Assembly (NCBI RefSeq): GCF_003226555.1 | Contig: NZ_QKQS01000033.1 | Coordinates: forward strand, 64,166 to 128,165 | Origin: Rhodopseudomonas palustris | GTDB lineage: Bacteria; Pseudomonadota; Alphaproteobacteria; Rhizobiales; Xanthobacteraceae | Direction: 5' to 3' | DNA length: 64,000 nucleotides | Shown here: in pieces, positions 25,928-34,769 of the stretch | Layout: every line of letters begins with the position of its first letter | Numbering within the stretch: position 1 is the stretch's first letter | Notes under the pieces: generated by a model | Databases searched by the model: none | What the model was told of the DNA's origin: nothing | Seen by the model: only the letters and a program-made list of their open reading frames with translations | Made by a program: the position numbers and the translations under genes

Positions 25928-28900
25928 TCACCGCTTCTTCCACCCGCCCCTCTTTCCCGGCGCGCCGCCGGTCGAGCGCGGGGAGGGGCCGAATTCCGGG
26001 CCGGAGTCGCGGCTGGAGGTCGGCTGAAAGATCCTGCTCTCCGTGCCGGGCCCCATCTCGTCGAGCGTCGGCTTGCGTGGCTTGGGGCGCTGGACTTTCT
26101 TGAATTCGTGGAAGCCGGCGATGCCCATTTCGTCGAGGTCGGGTTTGTGGACCTTGGACGACGTGCTCAGGGCACCCCCACCCCGGCCTTCGGCCGACCC
26201 TCCCCGCAAGGGGGAGGGTGATTTGCCGCGCCCGCTTTTGCCCGCTTCCGCTGGCAAATTCGCAGCCGCGCCGTAGCGCTTGTTGCCCGCGTAGCTGCCG
26301 GCTTTCGCCGCCACGCCCCGCTGCTTCACCGTCGGGTCGTCGATCACTGCGAGCTCGGTGGCGCGGAGGCGTTTCACTTCGTCGCGCAGACGGGCGGCTT
26401 CTTCGAAGTTCAGATCGGCGGCGGCTTCGCGCATCCTGGTTTCGAGATCGGCCAGCACCGCCTCGAAATTGTGGCCGATCACCGCGGCGTCGTCGGTGAA
26501 GCCGGCGCCCTTGCCGTCGCCGATCTCGACCAGCACATGGTCGCGCTCGTACACGCTGTTGAGGATGTCGCCGATCGACTTCTTGACGCTCTCCGGCGTG
26601 ATGCCGTGCGCGGTGTTGTATTCGATCTGCTTCTCGCGGCGCCGGTTGGTCTCGTCGATCGAGCGCTGCATCGAGCCGGTCATTTGATCGGCATAGAGGA
26701 TGACCTTGCCGTCGACGTTACGCGCGGCGCGGCCGATGGTCTGGATCAGCGAGGTCTCGCTGCGCAGGAAGCCCTCTTTATCCGCGTCGAGGATCGCCAC
26801 CAGCGCGCATTCCGGAATGTCGAGACCTTCGCGCAGCAGGTTGATGCCGACCAGCGCGTCGAACGCCCCTAACCGCAGATCGCGGATGATCTCGATGCGC
26901 TCGATGGTGTCGATGTCGCTGTGCATGTAGCGGACGCGGATGCCCTGTTCGTGCAGGAACTCGGTGAGGTCCTCGGCCATCCGCTTGGTCAGCACGGTGA
27001 TCAGCGTGCGATAGCCGCGCGCCGCGGTAGCGCGGACTTCGCCGACGAGATCGTCGACCTGGGTGCGGGCCGGGCGGATGTCGACCGGCGGATCGATCAG
27101 GCCGGTCGGGCGAATGACCTGCTCGACGAACACGCCGCCGCTTTCGTTCAACTCCCACGCCGCCGGCGTCGCCGACACCGCGACCGTCTGTGGCCGCATC
27201 ATGTCCCATTCTTCGAAGCGCAGCGGCCGGTTGTCCATGCAGGACGGCAGCCGGAAGCCGTATTCGGCCAGCGTCGCCTTGCGGCGGAAGTCGCCCTTGA
27301 ACATCGCGCCGATCTGCGGCACCGAGACGTGGCTCTCGTCGGCGAACACCAGCGCGTTGTCGGGCACGTATTCGAACAGCGTCGGCGGCGGCTCGCCCGG
27401 CCGGCGGCCGGTGAGGTAGCGCGAGTAGTTTTCGATGCCGGCGCAGGAGCCGGTCGCCTCCATCATCTCGATGTCGAAGGTGGTGCGCTGCTCGAGCCGC
27501 TGCGCTTCGAGCAGGCGGCCTTGGGCGTGCAACTGATCGAGCCGCCATTTCAGCTCGGTCTTGATCGAGGAGATCGCCTGGATCAGCGTCGGCCGCGGCG
27601 TCACGTAGTGCGAATTGGCGTAGATTTTGACGAATTCCAGCTCGTCCTGCTTGTGGCCGGTGAGCGGGTCGAATTCCTCGATGCCCTCGATCTCGTCGCC
27701 GAACATCTTCACCCGCCAGGCGCGATCCTCGTAGTGCGCCGGGAAGATGTCGATGACGTCGCCGCGCACCCGGAAGGTGCCGCGGGTGAAGTCGGCCTGG
27801 GTGCGCTTGTATTGCAGCGCCACCAGATCGGCGATCAGCTGCCGCTGATCGATCCGCTCGCCGCGCTTCAGCGCGAAGGTCATCGCCGTATAGGTCTCGA
27901 CCGAGCCGATACCGTAGATGCACGACACCGAGGCGACGATGATGACGTCGTCGCGTTCCAGCAGCGCGCGGGTCGCGGCGTGGCGCATCCGGTCGATCTG
28001 CTCGTTGATCGACGAATCCTTCTCGATATAGGTGTCGGTGCGGGGAACGTAGGCTTCGGGCTGGTAGTAGTCGTAATACGAGACGAAGTATTCGACGGCG
28101 TTGTCGGGGAAGAAGTTCTTGAACTCGCCGTAGAGCTGCGCCGCCAGCGTCTTGTTCGGCGCCAGGATGATCGCCGGGCGCTGCGTCGCCTCGATCACCT
28201 TGGCCATGGTGTAGGTCTTGCCCGAGCCGGTGACGCCGAGCAGCACTTGGGTTCGATCGTTGCGGTCGATGCCTTCGACCAGTTCCTTGATCGCGGTCGG
28301 CTGGTCGCCGCGCGGCTCGTAGTCGGATTTCAACACGAAGCGCACGCCGCCTTCGGACTTCTCCGGCCGCGGCGGCCGATGCGGCACCCACAGCTTGACG
28401 CCGCCGTCCTCGCCCTTGAATTCGGGGCGGCCGTCGCGGATCAGGCTCTCCAGCGCATCGGCGGTGGCCTTGACGCCGAGCGCCTCCATCTTGCTGCGCG
28501 GCGGCCGCGCGAGCGCTTCGGCGTCGTCCTCCTCGGTCGGCAGGCCGAGCTGGCGCGCCAGTTCCGGATCGAGCGTCGGAATCGTGGCGGCGGTGCCGTA
28601 ATTGGCCTGCGGCGCCTCATCGAGGCCGCCTCGGCTGGCGCCCGGCGGCTGCGGATAGGGCTGCAGCGCGGTCGGCCGCGGCGTCGCGCCGTCGCCCGCT
28701 TTCGCAGTCGAGGCGCGGCCGCGATGCACCGCCGCTTCGCCGCCGCTGCGACGGTCGTGGGAATTGTCCGGCGGCGGTTGCAGGCCGGTGCCGGAGCCGA
28801 GGCCCGCGTCGCCGCGATTCAGCGCCGGATTCAAAAGCTCGGCCAGCGCCGGGCCGATCGGCTGCACCTCGGGCCGATGCGCCTTGGATTTCGGCGTTTT

Positions 28901-28966
28901 CGCGGCAGCGGATTTGGCCCTCGGTGCGCGCGCGGGCTTGTCGGAAGAGTCGGGGGATTTCGCCAT
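25928..28966 (-). CDS. uvrB: UvrABC system protein B with long N- and C-terminal extensions
   Basis: 1012 aa from ATG 28966, versus about 670 for E. coli UvrB. The first 205 or so residues are a low-complexity Lys/Ala/Pro-rich extension. The canonical core starts at [20 protein letters not shown] (near 210). Walker A is GVTGSGKT (near 245), the beta-hairpin region is [20 protein letters not shown], and DESH is near 540. Helicase motif [19 protein letters not shown] is present, as is the UVR motif (about 833-868) that contacts UvrC. The C-terminal 120 residues are again low-complexity. Codons for about residues 915-932 derive from a palindromic repeat (26170-26220). It acts in nucleotide excision repair. 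No SOS box is recognised upstream. Confidence 0.95.
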   Translation of the reverse strand: MAKSPDSSDKPARAPRAKSAAAKTPKSKAHRPEVQPIGPALAELLNPALNRGDAGLGSGTGLQPPPDNSHDRRSGGEAAVHRGRASTAKAGDGATPRPTALQPYPQPPGASRGGLDEAPQANYGTAATIPTLDPELARQLGLPTEEDDAEALARPPRSKMEALGVKATADALESLIRDGRPEFKGEDGGVKLWVPHRPPRPEKSEGGVRFVLKSDYEPRGDQPTAIKELVEGIDRNDRTQVLLGVTGSGKTYTMAKVIEATQRPAIILAPNKTLAAQLYGEFKNFFPDNAVEYFVSYYDYYQPEAYVPRTDTYIEKDSSINEQIDRMRHAATRALLERDDVIIVASVSCIYGIGSVETYTAMTFALKRGERIDQRQLIADLVALQYKRTQADFTRGTFRVRGDVIDIFPAHYEDRAWRVKMFGDEIEGIEEFDPLTGHKQDELEFVKIYANSHYVTPRPTLIQAISSIKTELKWRLDQLHAQGRLLEAQRLEQRTTFDIEMMEATGSCAGIENYSRYLTGRRPGEPPPTLFEYVPDNALVFADESHVSVPQIGAMFKGDFRRKATLAEYGFRLPSCMDNRPLRFEEWDMMRPQTVAVSATPAAWELNESGGVFVEQVIRPTGLIDPPVDIRPARTQVDDLVGEVRATAARGYRTLITVLTKRMAEDLTEFLHEQGIRVRYMHSDIDTIERIEIIRDLRLGAFDALVGINLLREGLDIPECALVAILDADKEGFLRSETSLIQTIGRAARNVDGKVILYADQMTGSMQRSIDETNRRREKQIEYNTAHGITPESVKKSIGDILNSVYERDHVLVEIGDGKGAGFTDDAAVIGHNFEAVLADLETRMREAAADLNFEEAARLRDEVKRLRATELAVIDDPTVKQRGVAAKAGSYAGNKRYGAAANLPAEAGKSGRGKSPSPLRGGSAEGRGGGALSTSSKVHKPDLDEMGIAGFHEFKKVQRPKPRKPTLDEMGPGTESRIFQPTSSRDSGPEFGPSPRSTGGAPGKRGGWKKR
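26170..26220. repeat. Palindromic repeat (CTCCCC family) embedded in the uvrB coding sequence
   Basis: CACCCCCACCCCGGCCTTCG then CCGACCCTCCCCGCAAGGGG GAGGGTG, matching the end modules of the intergenic elements at 504 and 2550. Here the frame stays open and is translated as [16 protein letters not shown] in the UvrB tail. Confidence 0.75.
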
Positions 28967-29205
28967 GCGCCGAATATGGGCCCGAAGCCCTAGCGAGAAA
29001 AGGGCGGCCGCGGCCACGAGCTGTGCACGCCTGCCCCGCGGCAAAGTCGCTGCATTGCCGCGCGTCACACGGGCTGTTGATCGGTGCCGGGCATTGACTT
29101 CGCGACCGGTTCCGGCAGATTGGATGCAGTTGCATTAATCTGCGACGATCGTTCCGTTCGGCGCGGTCGGGCAGCAGGCATGACCATGGCAGCAGGACCC
29201 ACCAC

Positions 29206-29913
29206 ATGATCGATCTCTACTACTGGACCACGCCGAACGGCCACAAGATCACGATGTTTCTCGAAGAAGCCGGGCTGGACTACAAGATCGTGCCTGTGAA
29301 CATCGGCGCCGGCGATCAGTTCAAGCCGGACTTCCTGGCGATTGCGCCGAACAACCGGATGCCGGCGATCGTCGATCATCAGCCTGCCGGCGGCGGCAAG
29401 CCGCTGTCGGTGTTCGAATCCGGCGCGATCCTGCTGTATCTCGCCGACAAGACCGGGCAGTTCCTGCCGAAGGATCTCTACGGCCGCAACGACGCGCTGC
29501 AATGGCTGTTCTGGCAGATGGGCGGCCTCGGGCCGATGGCCGGACAGAACCATCATTTCAACGTCTACGCGCCGGAGAAGATTCCCTACGCCATCAACCG
29601 CTATGTCAACGAGACCAACCGGCTGTACGGCGTGCTCAACAAGCGGTTGGCGGATCGCGAATTCCTCGCCGGGGACTATTCGATCGCCGACATGGCGTCC
29701 TATCCGTGGATCGTGCCGTACAAGAACCAGGGCCAGAACATTGATGATTTCCCGCATGTGAAGCGCTGGCTGGAAACCATCGCGGCGCGGCCCGCCACCG
29801 AGCGCGCCTATGCCAAGGCCAAGGAGGTCAATCCGAGTTTCGGTCAGCCGACCATCCGCACCGAGGAAGAAAAGAAGATGCTGTTCGGCCAGACCGCCGC
29901 GGTGGTGAAGTAG
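29206..29913 (+). CDS. Glutathione S-transferase family protein (YfcG/YghU-like, nu class)
   Basis: 235 aa. The N-terminal thioredoxin-fold domain has the nu-class signature YYWTTPNGHKITMFLEEAGL, cis-Pro in NRMPAIVDH, and glutathione-contact VFESGAILLYLADK. The helical C-terminal domain has FLAGDYSIADMASYPWIV. YfcG-type proteins act as glutathione-disulfide reductases rather than classical transferases. It is monocistronic and followed by two families of palindromic repeats. Confidence 0.92.
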   Translation: MIDLYYWTTPNGHKITMFLEEAGLDYKIVPVNIGAGDQFKPDFLAIAPNNRMPAIVDHQPAGGGKPLSVFESGAILLYLADKTGQFLPKDLYGRNDALQWLFWQMGGLGPMAGQNHHFNVYAPEKIPYAINRYVNETNRLYGVLNKRLADREFLAGDYSIADMASYPWIVPYKNQGQNIDDFPHVKRWLETIAARPATERAYAKAKEVNPSFGQPTIRTEEEKKMLFGQTAAVVK

Positions 29914-29925
29914 TTCAGCCTGTCG

Positions 29926-30026
29926 GTCATTCCGGGGCGCGAGCGCAGCTCGCGAACCCGGAATCTCGATGTTCAAATCACCTCGGGATTCCGGGTTCGC
30001 TCACTTCGTGAGCGCCCCGGAATGAC
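29926..30026. repeat. Intergenic palindrome (GTCATTCCGGGGCGC family, copy 2)
   Basis: GTCATTCCGGGGCGCGAGCG...CGAACCCGGAATCTC on the left and GGGATTCCGGGTTCGCTCAC...GCGCCCCGGAATGAC on the right. Same family as 18631 and 33388. Confidence 0.8.
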
Positions 30027-30040
30027 GAACTTAAGCGACC

Positions 30041-30112
30041 CGTCATGCGCGGGCTTGACCCGCGCATCCATCTCCCGAACGATGGATCGCCGGATCAAGT
30101 CCGGCGATGACG
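30041..30112. repeat. Intergenic palindrome (GTCATGCGCGGGCTTGACCC family)
   Basis: GTCATGCGCGGGCTTGACCC GCGCATCCATC ... GATGGATCGCCGGATCAAGT CCGGCGATGAC. It lies only 15 bp from the preceding element, so two repeat families are stacked here. Confidence 0.75.
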
Positions 30113-30158
30113 TCGGTAGTCGGGCAAGCGCCGGATCACAGCGGCGCATCAACGAGGG

Positions 30159-30866
30159 ATGACGCGCAACATGACTCTCAAACTGTTCGAACTGGTCGGG
30201 GCCGATGCCGGCCGGCCGTTCTCGCCGTTCGTGTGGCGGACGCGGATGGCGCTGGCGCACAAGGGGCTGAGCGCCGAGACGATGCCGTGGCGCTTCACCG
30301 ACAAGGCGGCGATCGCCTGCCACGGTTCCGAGAAGGTGCCGGTGCTGCTCGACGGCGACAAGGCGGTCTGCGACTCCTGGGCGATCGCCAACTATCTCGA
30401 GGACGCCTATCCGGACCGGCCGTCGCTGTTCGGCGGCGACGGCGGCCGGGCGATGGCGCGGATGCTGAACTGGTGGGGAGACCTCGCGGTCGTCGGCGGC
30501 ATTTTCCCGATGGTGGCCGCCGATATCGTGCAACGGCTGGATCCAGAGGACGCAACCTATTTCCGGCAGTCGCGCGAGGCGCGGCTGAAGATGTCGCTGG
30601 AAGAAGCCGCCGCGACCCGCGACCGCGCGGTCGAAGGTTTCCGCCGGTCGCTCGATCCGTTGCGGCTGACGCTGAAGACGCAAGCCTTCATCGGCGGGGC
30701 GGCGCCGAACTACGCCGACTACATCGTGTTCGGCGGCTTCCAATGGGCGCGCATCGTCAGCGATTTCCAATTGCTGCAGAACGACGATCCGATCTACGCT
30801 TGGCGCGAACGGCTGCTCGATGCGTTCGGCGGCCTGGCGCGCGCCACGCCGGGCTATCCGGTCTGA
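30159..30866 (+). CDS. Glutathione S-transferase-like protein (beta-etherase/LigE-type)
   Basis: 235 aa (231 if the ATG at 30171 is used). N-terminal KLFELVGADAGRPFSPFVWRTRMALAHKGL, KVPVLLDGDKAVCDSWAIANYLEDAYPDRPSLFG; helical C-terminal domain with PNYADYIVFGGFQWAR. The N-terminal pattern is like LigE/LigF-type GSTs and maleylacetoacetate isomerase relatives. The 3' end overlaps the convergent crotonase gene by 13 bp. The substrate is unknown. Confidence 0.87.
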   Translation: MTRNMTLKLFELVGADAGRPFSPFVWRTRMALAHKGLSAETMPWRFTDKAAIACHGSEKVPVLLDGDKAVCDSWAIANYLEDAYPDRPSLFGGDGGRAMARMLNWWGDLAVVGGIFPMVAADIVQRLDPEDATYFRQSREARLKMSLEEAAATRDRAVEGFRRSLDPLRLTLKTQAFIGGAAPNYADYIVFGGFQWARIVSDFQLLQNDDPIYAWRERLLDAFGGLARATPGYPV

Positions 30867-31645
30867 GCTGCCGCGCGCGGCCGGTTGCGCCAGTCGGCGA
30901 GGCCGCGCGCGAGTTCCTCGCCGCCGGCCAGCGCGGCGAATTGCGCGCGCTCGACCAATAGGCCCTCGTCGATCGACAGATTGAGCCCGCGCGTCGCGGC
31001 GGTGATTACCGCCGCGACCGCGCCCGGCGGATGCCGGATGATCTGCCGCGCCAGCGCATCCGCCGCGGCCAGCAGCTCGTGGTGCGGCACCACGCGGTTG
31101 ACTAGGCCGATCGCCAGCGCATGGTCGGGCGAAAACGGCTCGCCGGTGAGTAACAGCTCCAGGCCGCGCTTGCGGCCGGCGAGGCGCGGCAGCCGCTGGG
31201 TGCCGCCGAAGGTCGGCGGCATCGCCAGCTTGATCTCCGGCTTGGCGAAGCGGGCGCGCTCGCTGGCGACCGCCAGATGCACCGCCTCGGTAATCTCGCA
31301 GCCGCCGCCATAAGCGAGGCCATTCACCGCCGCGATCACCGGCTTGGAAAAACTCTCCAGCCGCGCCGTCATGGTCTGGCCGCGGCGGACGAAATCGCGC
31401 ACCGCATGGTCGGCGCCGCGCGCGACGCTGCCGGAGAATTCGGCGATATCGGCGCCGGCGGAAAACGCCCGCTCGCCGGCGCCGGTGAGGATCACGGCGC
31501 GGATCGCGTCATCGACCTCGATCGCGTCGAGCCGCTGCATCAGCCGGTCGATCAGCGCGTAGTTCAGCGCGTTCAGTTTGTCGGGGCGGTTCAGCGTCAG
31601 CAGCGCGACGCCGTCGCGCAGCTCGATCGGCACCAGCTCGGTCAT
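30854..31645 (-). CDS. Enoyl-CoA hydratase/isomerase family protein
   Basis: 263 aa crotonase. Oxyanion-hole segments are AFSAGADIAEFSG and GLAYGGGCEITEAVHLAVAS. Both catalytic Glu positions of classical hydratases appear to be kept: GGGCE and the KPE of FAKPEIKLAMPPTFGGTQRLPRL. This differs from the second crotonase in this window. It is divergent from a TetR gene across a putative shared operator, suggesting regulation by that repressor. Confidence 0.92.
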   Translation of the reverse strand: MTELVPIELRDGVALLTLNRPDKLNALNYALIDRLMQRLDAIEVDDAIRAVILTGAGERAFSAGADIAEFSGSVARGADHAVRDFVRRGQTMTARLESFSKPVIAAVNGLAYGGGCEITEAVHLAVASERARFAKPEIKLAMPPTFGGTQRLPRLAGRKRGLELLLTGEPFSPDHALAIGLVNRVVPHHELLAAADALARQIIRHPPGAVAAVITAATRGLNLSIDEGLLVERAQFAALAGGEELARGLADWRNRPRAAAQTG

Positions 31646-31695
31646 GTCCAGGTCTCCATCGGGTCGTCCGATCGTTACCGCTTCAGGCGAATTGT

Positions 31696-31717
31696 GTATA
31701 TTTACTGGTCGGTATAC
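31696..31717. promoter_or_regulatory. Putative TetR operator between the crotonase and TetR genes
   Basis: GTATA (31696-31700), 12-nt spacer, TATAC (31713-31717), an imperfect dyad whose complement reads GTATACCGACCAGTAAATAT. The core ACCGACCAGT resembles NemR/AcrR-type TetR boxes (ACC-N-ACTGGT pattern). It lies between the two divergent starts, so one protein could repress both. Confidence 0.45.
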
Positions 31718-31738
31718 ATGGGAAGGATGGCCGCCCGA

Positions 31739-32410
31739 ATGTCAGCACCGTCTCCGAAGACCCGCGAGGGCAATACCACGCGCGAGCGCATCGTCGCCGC
31801 CGCCGCCAAGCTGTTCTATGCCGAGGGTATCCGCGCGGTCGGCGTCGATACGGTAGCCGAGAAGGCCGGCATCACCAAGCGGACGCTGTATTATCACTTC
31901 CGCAGCAAGGACGATCTCGTCGCCGCCTATCTCGAGGGGCGCGACCAGCCGAATCTGGCGCTGTTCCGGCAGTGGTTCGAGGGCACGCCGGGCGCGCTGC
32001 CGGCGAAGGTCGAGGGCATCTTTCTAAATCTCGCCCGCGCCGCGCGGCATCCGAAGTGGAAGGGCTGCGGCTTCCTGCGCACCTCGGCGGAGCTCGCCAA
32101 TCTGCCGGGCCATCCGGCGATCAAGATCGGCGCCGCGCACAAGAAGAAGTTCGAGCGCTGGCTACGCGACACGTTCGCCGAAGCCGGCATCGCTGGCGCC
32201 GACGAGCTGGCGCGGCAGATGCTGCTGCTGCTCGACGGCTCGTTCGCGGTGGTGCTACTGCATCGCGATGCGAGCTACATGGAGACCGCCGGTGCCGCGG
32301 CGGCCAGGCTGGTGGCCGCAGCCTTGCCGCACCCGGTCAGCGTGGCACGGACAAAGCGTCCGACGCCGCGAACCGGCCGCGCATCTCAAGCAAACTCCGC
32401 ACCGCGTTGA
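31739..32410 (+). CDS. TetR-family transcriptional regulator
   Basis: 223 aa from ATG 31739; ATGs at 31718 and 31727 are in-frame alternatives. The HTH covers about residues 12-58: TRERIVAAAAKLFYAEGIRAV, GVDTVAEKAGITKRTLYYHFRSKDDL. The ligand domain includes HPKWKGCGFLRTSAELAN. The Arg/Pro-rich tail runs on to 32410 and overlaps the convergent HAD gene by 74 bp. It is likely an autorepressor also acting on the divergent crotonase gene. Confidence 0.9.
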   Translation: MSAPSPKTREGNTTRERIVAAAAKLFYAEGIRAVGVDTVAEKAGITKRTLYYHFRSKDDLVAAYLEGRDQPNLALFRQWFEGTPGALPAKVEGIFLNLARAARHPKWKGCGFLRTSAELANLPGHPAIKIGAAHKKKFERWLRDTFAEAGIAGADELARQMLLLLDGSFAVVLLHRDASYMETAGAAAARLVAAALPHPVSVARTKRPTPRTGRASQANSAPR

Positions 32411-33044
32411 GATCCGGCAGCACCGCGGCACATCTGCCGCGGGTGGTGGCGTCGGGTTGCAGCAGGTCCGGCACCATCAGGGTGATGGCGCCTGCGGCGG
32501 CCGCCGCGGTGACGCCGACGCTGGAATCCTCCACCGCGATGCATTGCGCCGGCGGCACGCCGAGCCGGTCGGCGGCGAGCAGATACAGATCCGGCGCCGG
32601 CTTGCCGTGGGCGACGTCGTCCCGAGTGAGGATGGTACCAAACCGCGCGCGGATGCCGGCGAGCGTCAGATGCAGGTCGGCGGTCTTGCGCGACGACGAG
32701 GTAACCACCGCCACCGGGCAGCGCGCGTCGTCGAGCGCATCGAGCAACTCGCAAGTGCCGGGCTTCACCGGCAATCCTGTCGCGAACCGGGCGTCGCGCT
32801 TCTGGACGAAGGCATGGTTGATGGCGGACAGCGGCAGCGTCTCGCCGTAGCGCGCGACCAGCAGCGCCTGGCACTCCGGCCCGGGCAGCCCGATCATCGA
32901 CTCGCAGGTCTTTGTCGCGTCCGGCAGGCCGAAGCCGTTCAGCACCTCGGTCAGGCTTTCCAGATACACCCGTTCGGTGTCGACCAGCGTGCCGTCCATA
33001 TCGAGCAGCACCGCTGCGATCAACCAGTCCTGCGCGGCGTTCAC
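32337..33044 (-). CDS. HAD-superfamily hydrolase (beta-phosphoglucomutase/phosphatase type)
   Basis: 235 aa from GTG 33044. HAD motif I is AVLLDMDGTLVDTE, motif II is VAVVTSSSRKTAD, motif III Lys and motif IV Asp lie in HGKPAPDLYLLAADRLG and CIAVEDSSVGVTAAAAAG. The subclass I cap points to phosphosugar phosphatase or mutase activity; the substrate is unknown. The start overlaps the stop of the CWC gene by 4 nt (GTGA). The 3' end overlaps the TetR gene antisense. Confidence 0.88.
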   Translation of the reverse strand: MNAAQDWLIAAVLLDMDGTLVDTERVYLESLTEVLNGFGLPDATKTCESMIGLPGPECQALLVARYGETLPLSAINHAFVQKRDARFATGLPVKPGTCELLDALDDARCPVAVVTSSSRKTADLHLTLAGIRARFGTILTRDDVAHGKPAPDLYLLAADRLGVPPAQCIAVEDSSVGVTAAAAAGAITLMVPDLLQPDATTRGRCAAVLPDLNAVRSLLEMRGRFAASDALSVPR

Positions 33045-33250
33045 GATTTGCGGCTCGCCTTCGCGGCTTCGCGCAGACATTCCGCGCACAGGCAGTCGAC
33101 TGCATCCGATGGCAGCGGCAGTTGCGCCGGCTCCGCCGAACACCAGCAGCCGCTGTCCATCGTGCACGAAAACTCCGCACCGCAGCCGGCGCAGATCAGC
33201 CGTCGCGGCGGCGGCGCAGGCGTGGCGGAACTGGTTGGACGGAGCGGCAT
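33041..33250 (-). CDS. Cysteine-rich CWC-family small protein
   Basis: 69 aa. Cys pattern RLICAGCGAEFSC...GCWC...CLCAECL matches the cysteine-rich CWC family (six or more metal-binding-type Cys). N-terminus MPLRPTSSATPAPPPRR is disordered. It is translationally coupled (GTGA overlap) to the HAD hydrolase. Zinc or iron binding is likely from the Cys layout, but no function is known. The ATG at 33250 is preferred over a long Arg-rich extension. Confidence 0.78.
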   Translation of the reverse strand: MPLRPTSSATPAPPPRRLICAGCGAEFSCTMDSGCWCSAEPAQLPLPSDAVDCLCAECLREAAKASRKS

Positions 33251-33387
33251 GTTCGCTGGTCGATGAACGCAGGTTGAAACACGCTCGCAGCGTACTCCGC
33301 CTGGGCCGTGATGCAATACGCGGAAGGTCGCGGAGGGGAGGGGCAGCGGCAGTCCGGATCGAGAGAAGGGGCGCGATCTCTCCACTT

Positions 33388-33510
33388 GTCATTCCGGGGC
33401 GCTCGCGCAGCGAGCGAACCCGGAATCCCGCTGTGCAGGGTGAAGGGCCTCAACGCAGAACACCACGAGATTCCGGGTTCGCGCCCTGGCGGGCGCGTCC
33501 CGGAATGACG
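33388..33510. repeat. Intergenic palindrome (GTCATTCCGGGGCGC family, copy 3)
   Basis: GTCATTCCGGGGCGCTCGCG...AACCCGGAATCCC and GAGATTCCGGGTTCGCGCCC...CCCGGAATGAC. It separates the CWC gene from the aldo/keto reductase gene on the same strand. Confidence 0.8.
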
Positions 33511-33533
33511 GTGTGAGGAGGCGTGGGCGCGAA

Positions 33534-34475
33534 CTACCCCTTCGAGATCGCGTCGACTTCGGCCATCTCCTCCGCCGTCAGCTTCCAGCTCGCCGCGTTG
33601 ACGTTCTGTTCGATCTGGTCCGGCGTGGTGGCGCCGGCGATCACGCTGGAGACCTGCGGGCGGCAGGCGAGCCAGGAGAACGCCAGTTCGAGCAGCGAGT
33701 GGCCGCGCGCTTCGGCGAACGCCTTGAGCTGATCGACGACGTCGAGATTGACCTCGGTGAAGTAGCGGTCGCGGATCGCCGGCATCTTGGCGAAGCGGGT
33801 GTGCGCCGGCGCCTCGGTGCCGCGCTGATACTTGCCGGTCAAAAGGCCGCTCGCCAGCGGGAAGAACGGCAGCAGGCCGAGCTTGTATTCCTGCGCGGCC
33901 GGCAGCAGGTCCTTCTCGATGTCGCGCACCACCAGGCTGTATTCGTCCTGGCACGACACGTAGCGATGCGTTCCGAGCGCACGCGCCACGTACTCGGCTT
34001 CGGCGATCCGCCACGCCGGGAAGTTCGAATTGCCGATGTAGCGCACCTTGCCGGCGCGGATCAGGTCGTCGAGCGCACGCAGCGTCTCGTCGATCGGCGT
34101 CAGGGGATCGTAATCGTGCTGCTGATACAGGTCGATCCAGTCGGTCTTCAGCCGCTTCAGGCTGGCCTCCACCGCCTCGACGATGTAGCGCCGCGACGCG
34201 CCCTGCTTGGTGGCGTCGGTCGCCATCGGCTTGCAGAACTTGGTCGCCAGCACGATGTCCTTGCGGCGGTCGCCGAGCACATTGCCGAGCACGGTCTCCG
34301 AGCCGCCCATGCCGGCATAGATGTCGGCGGTGTCGAACAGCGTGACGCCGAGGTCGATCGCCTTGTGGATCACCTGCTTCGAGGTTTCGGCATCGGTGCG
34401 CTGGCCGAAATTGTTGCAGCCGAGGCCGACGACCGAGACCCGCAGGCCGCTGCCGCCGAGATTGCGAATGTCCAT
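33534..34475 (-). CDS. Aldo/keto reductase
   Basis: 313 aa from ATG 34475. The AKR tetrad is visible: Asp and Tyr in LFDTADIYAGMGGSE, Lys in IVLATKFCKP, and His in DLYQQHDYDPLTP. The C-terminal NADPH-binding segment is SSVIAGATTPDQIEQNVNA. It belongs with Kv-beta/YghZ-type AKRs. The substrate is unknown; it is probably a detoxifying carbonyl reductase. Confidence 0.92.
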   Translation of the reverse strand: MDIRNLGGSGLRVSVVGLGCNNFGQRTDAETSKQVIHKAIDLGVTLFDTADIYAGMGGSETVLGNVLGDRRKDIVLATKFCKPMATDATKQGASRRYIVEAVEASLKRLKTDWIDLYQQHDYDPLTPIDETLRALDDLIRAGKVRYIGNSNFPAWRIAEAEYVARALGTHRYVSCQDEYSLVVRDIEKDLLPAAQEYKLGLLPFFPLASGLLTGKYQRGTEAPAHTRFAKMPAIRDRYFTEVNLDVVDQLKAFAEARGHSLLELAFSWLACRPQVSSVIAGATTPDQIEQNVNAASWKLTAEEMAEVDAISKG

Positions 34476-34769
34476 GAACTGTCCTTGAGAGATGCGTGAA
34501 GCCGCGCATTGTGGCGCGCGCCCCCCAGCGCCGCAACCCGCGTCGCCGATCACAGCCGCGTCATGCGGTGCGTCGTGACGGCATCACGGATGCGAAAGCC
34601 ATTCTCGGCGCGGGCGAGGCGAGCTATAATTTGATTCTGGCGTGGCCCGCGCCTCCCCCTCCGTTGGGAAAGTATCTTTCATACCGGGCTGCACGACCGT
34701 CGAACCACTTGTTCGAGCACCGGCATAAGGAGGGATTGCGGGAACGGCTCGATCGAGGAGGTTGTCGAG

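Noticed and set aside
34625-34630. TATAAT as a stand-alone promoter for the DnaB-core gene
   Set aside because: No convincing -35 hexamer at 16-18 bp; noted only in the gene entry.
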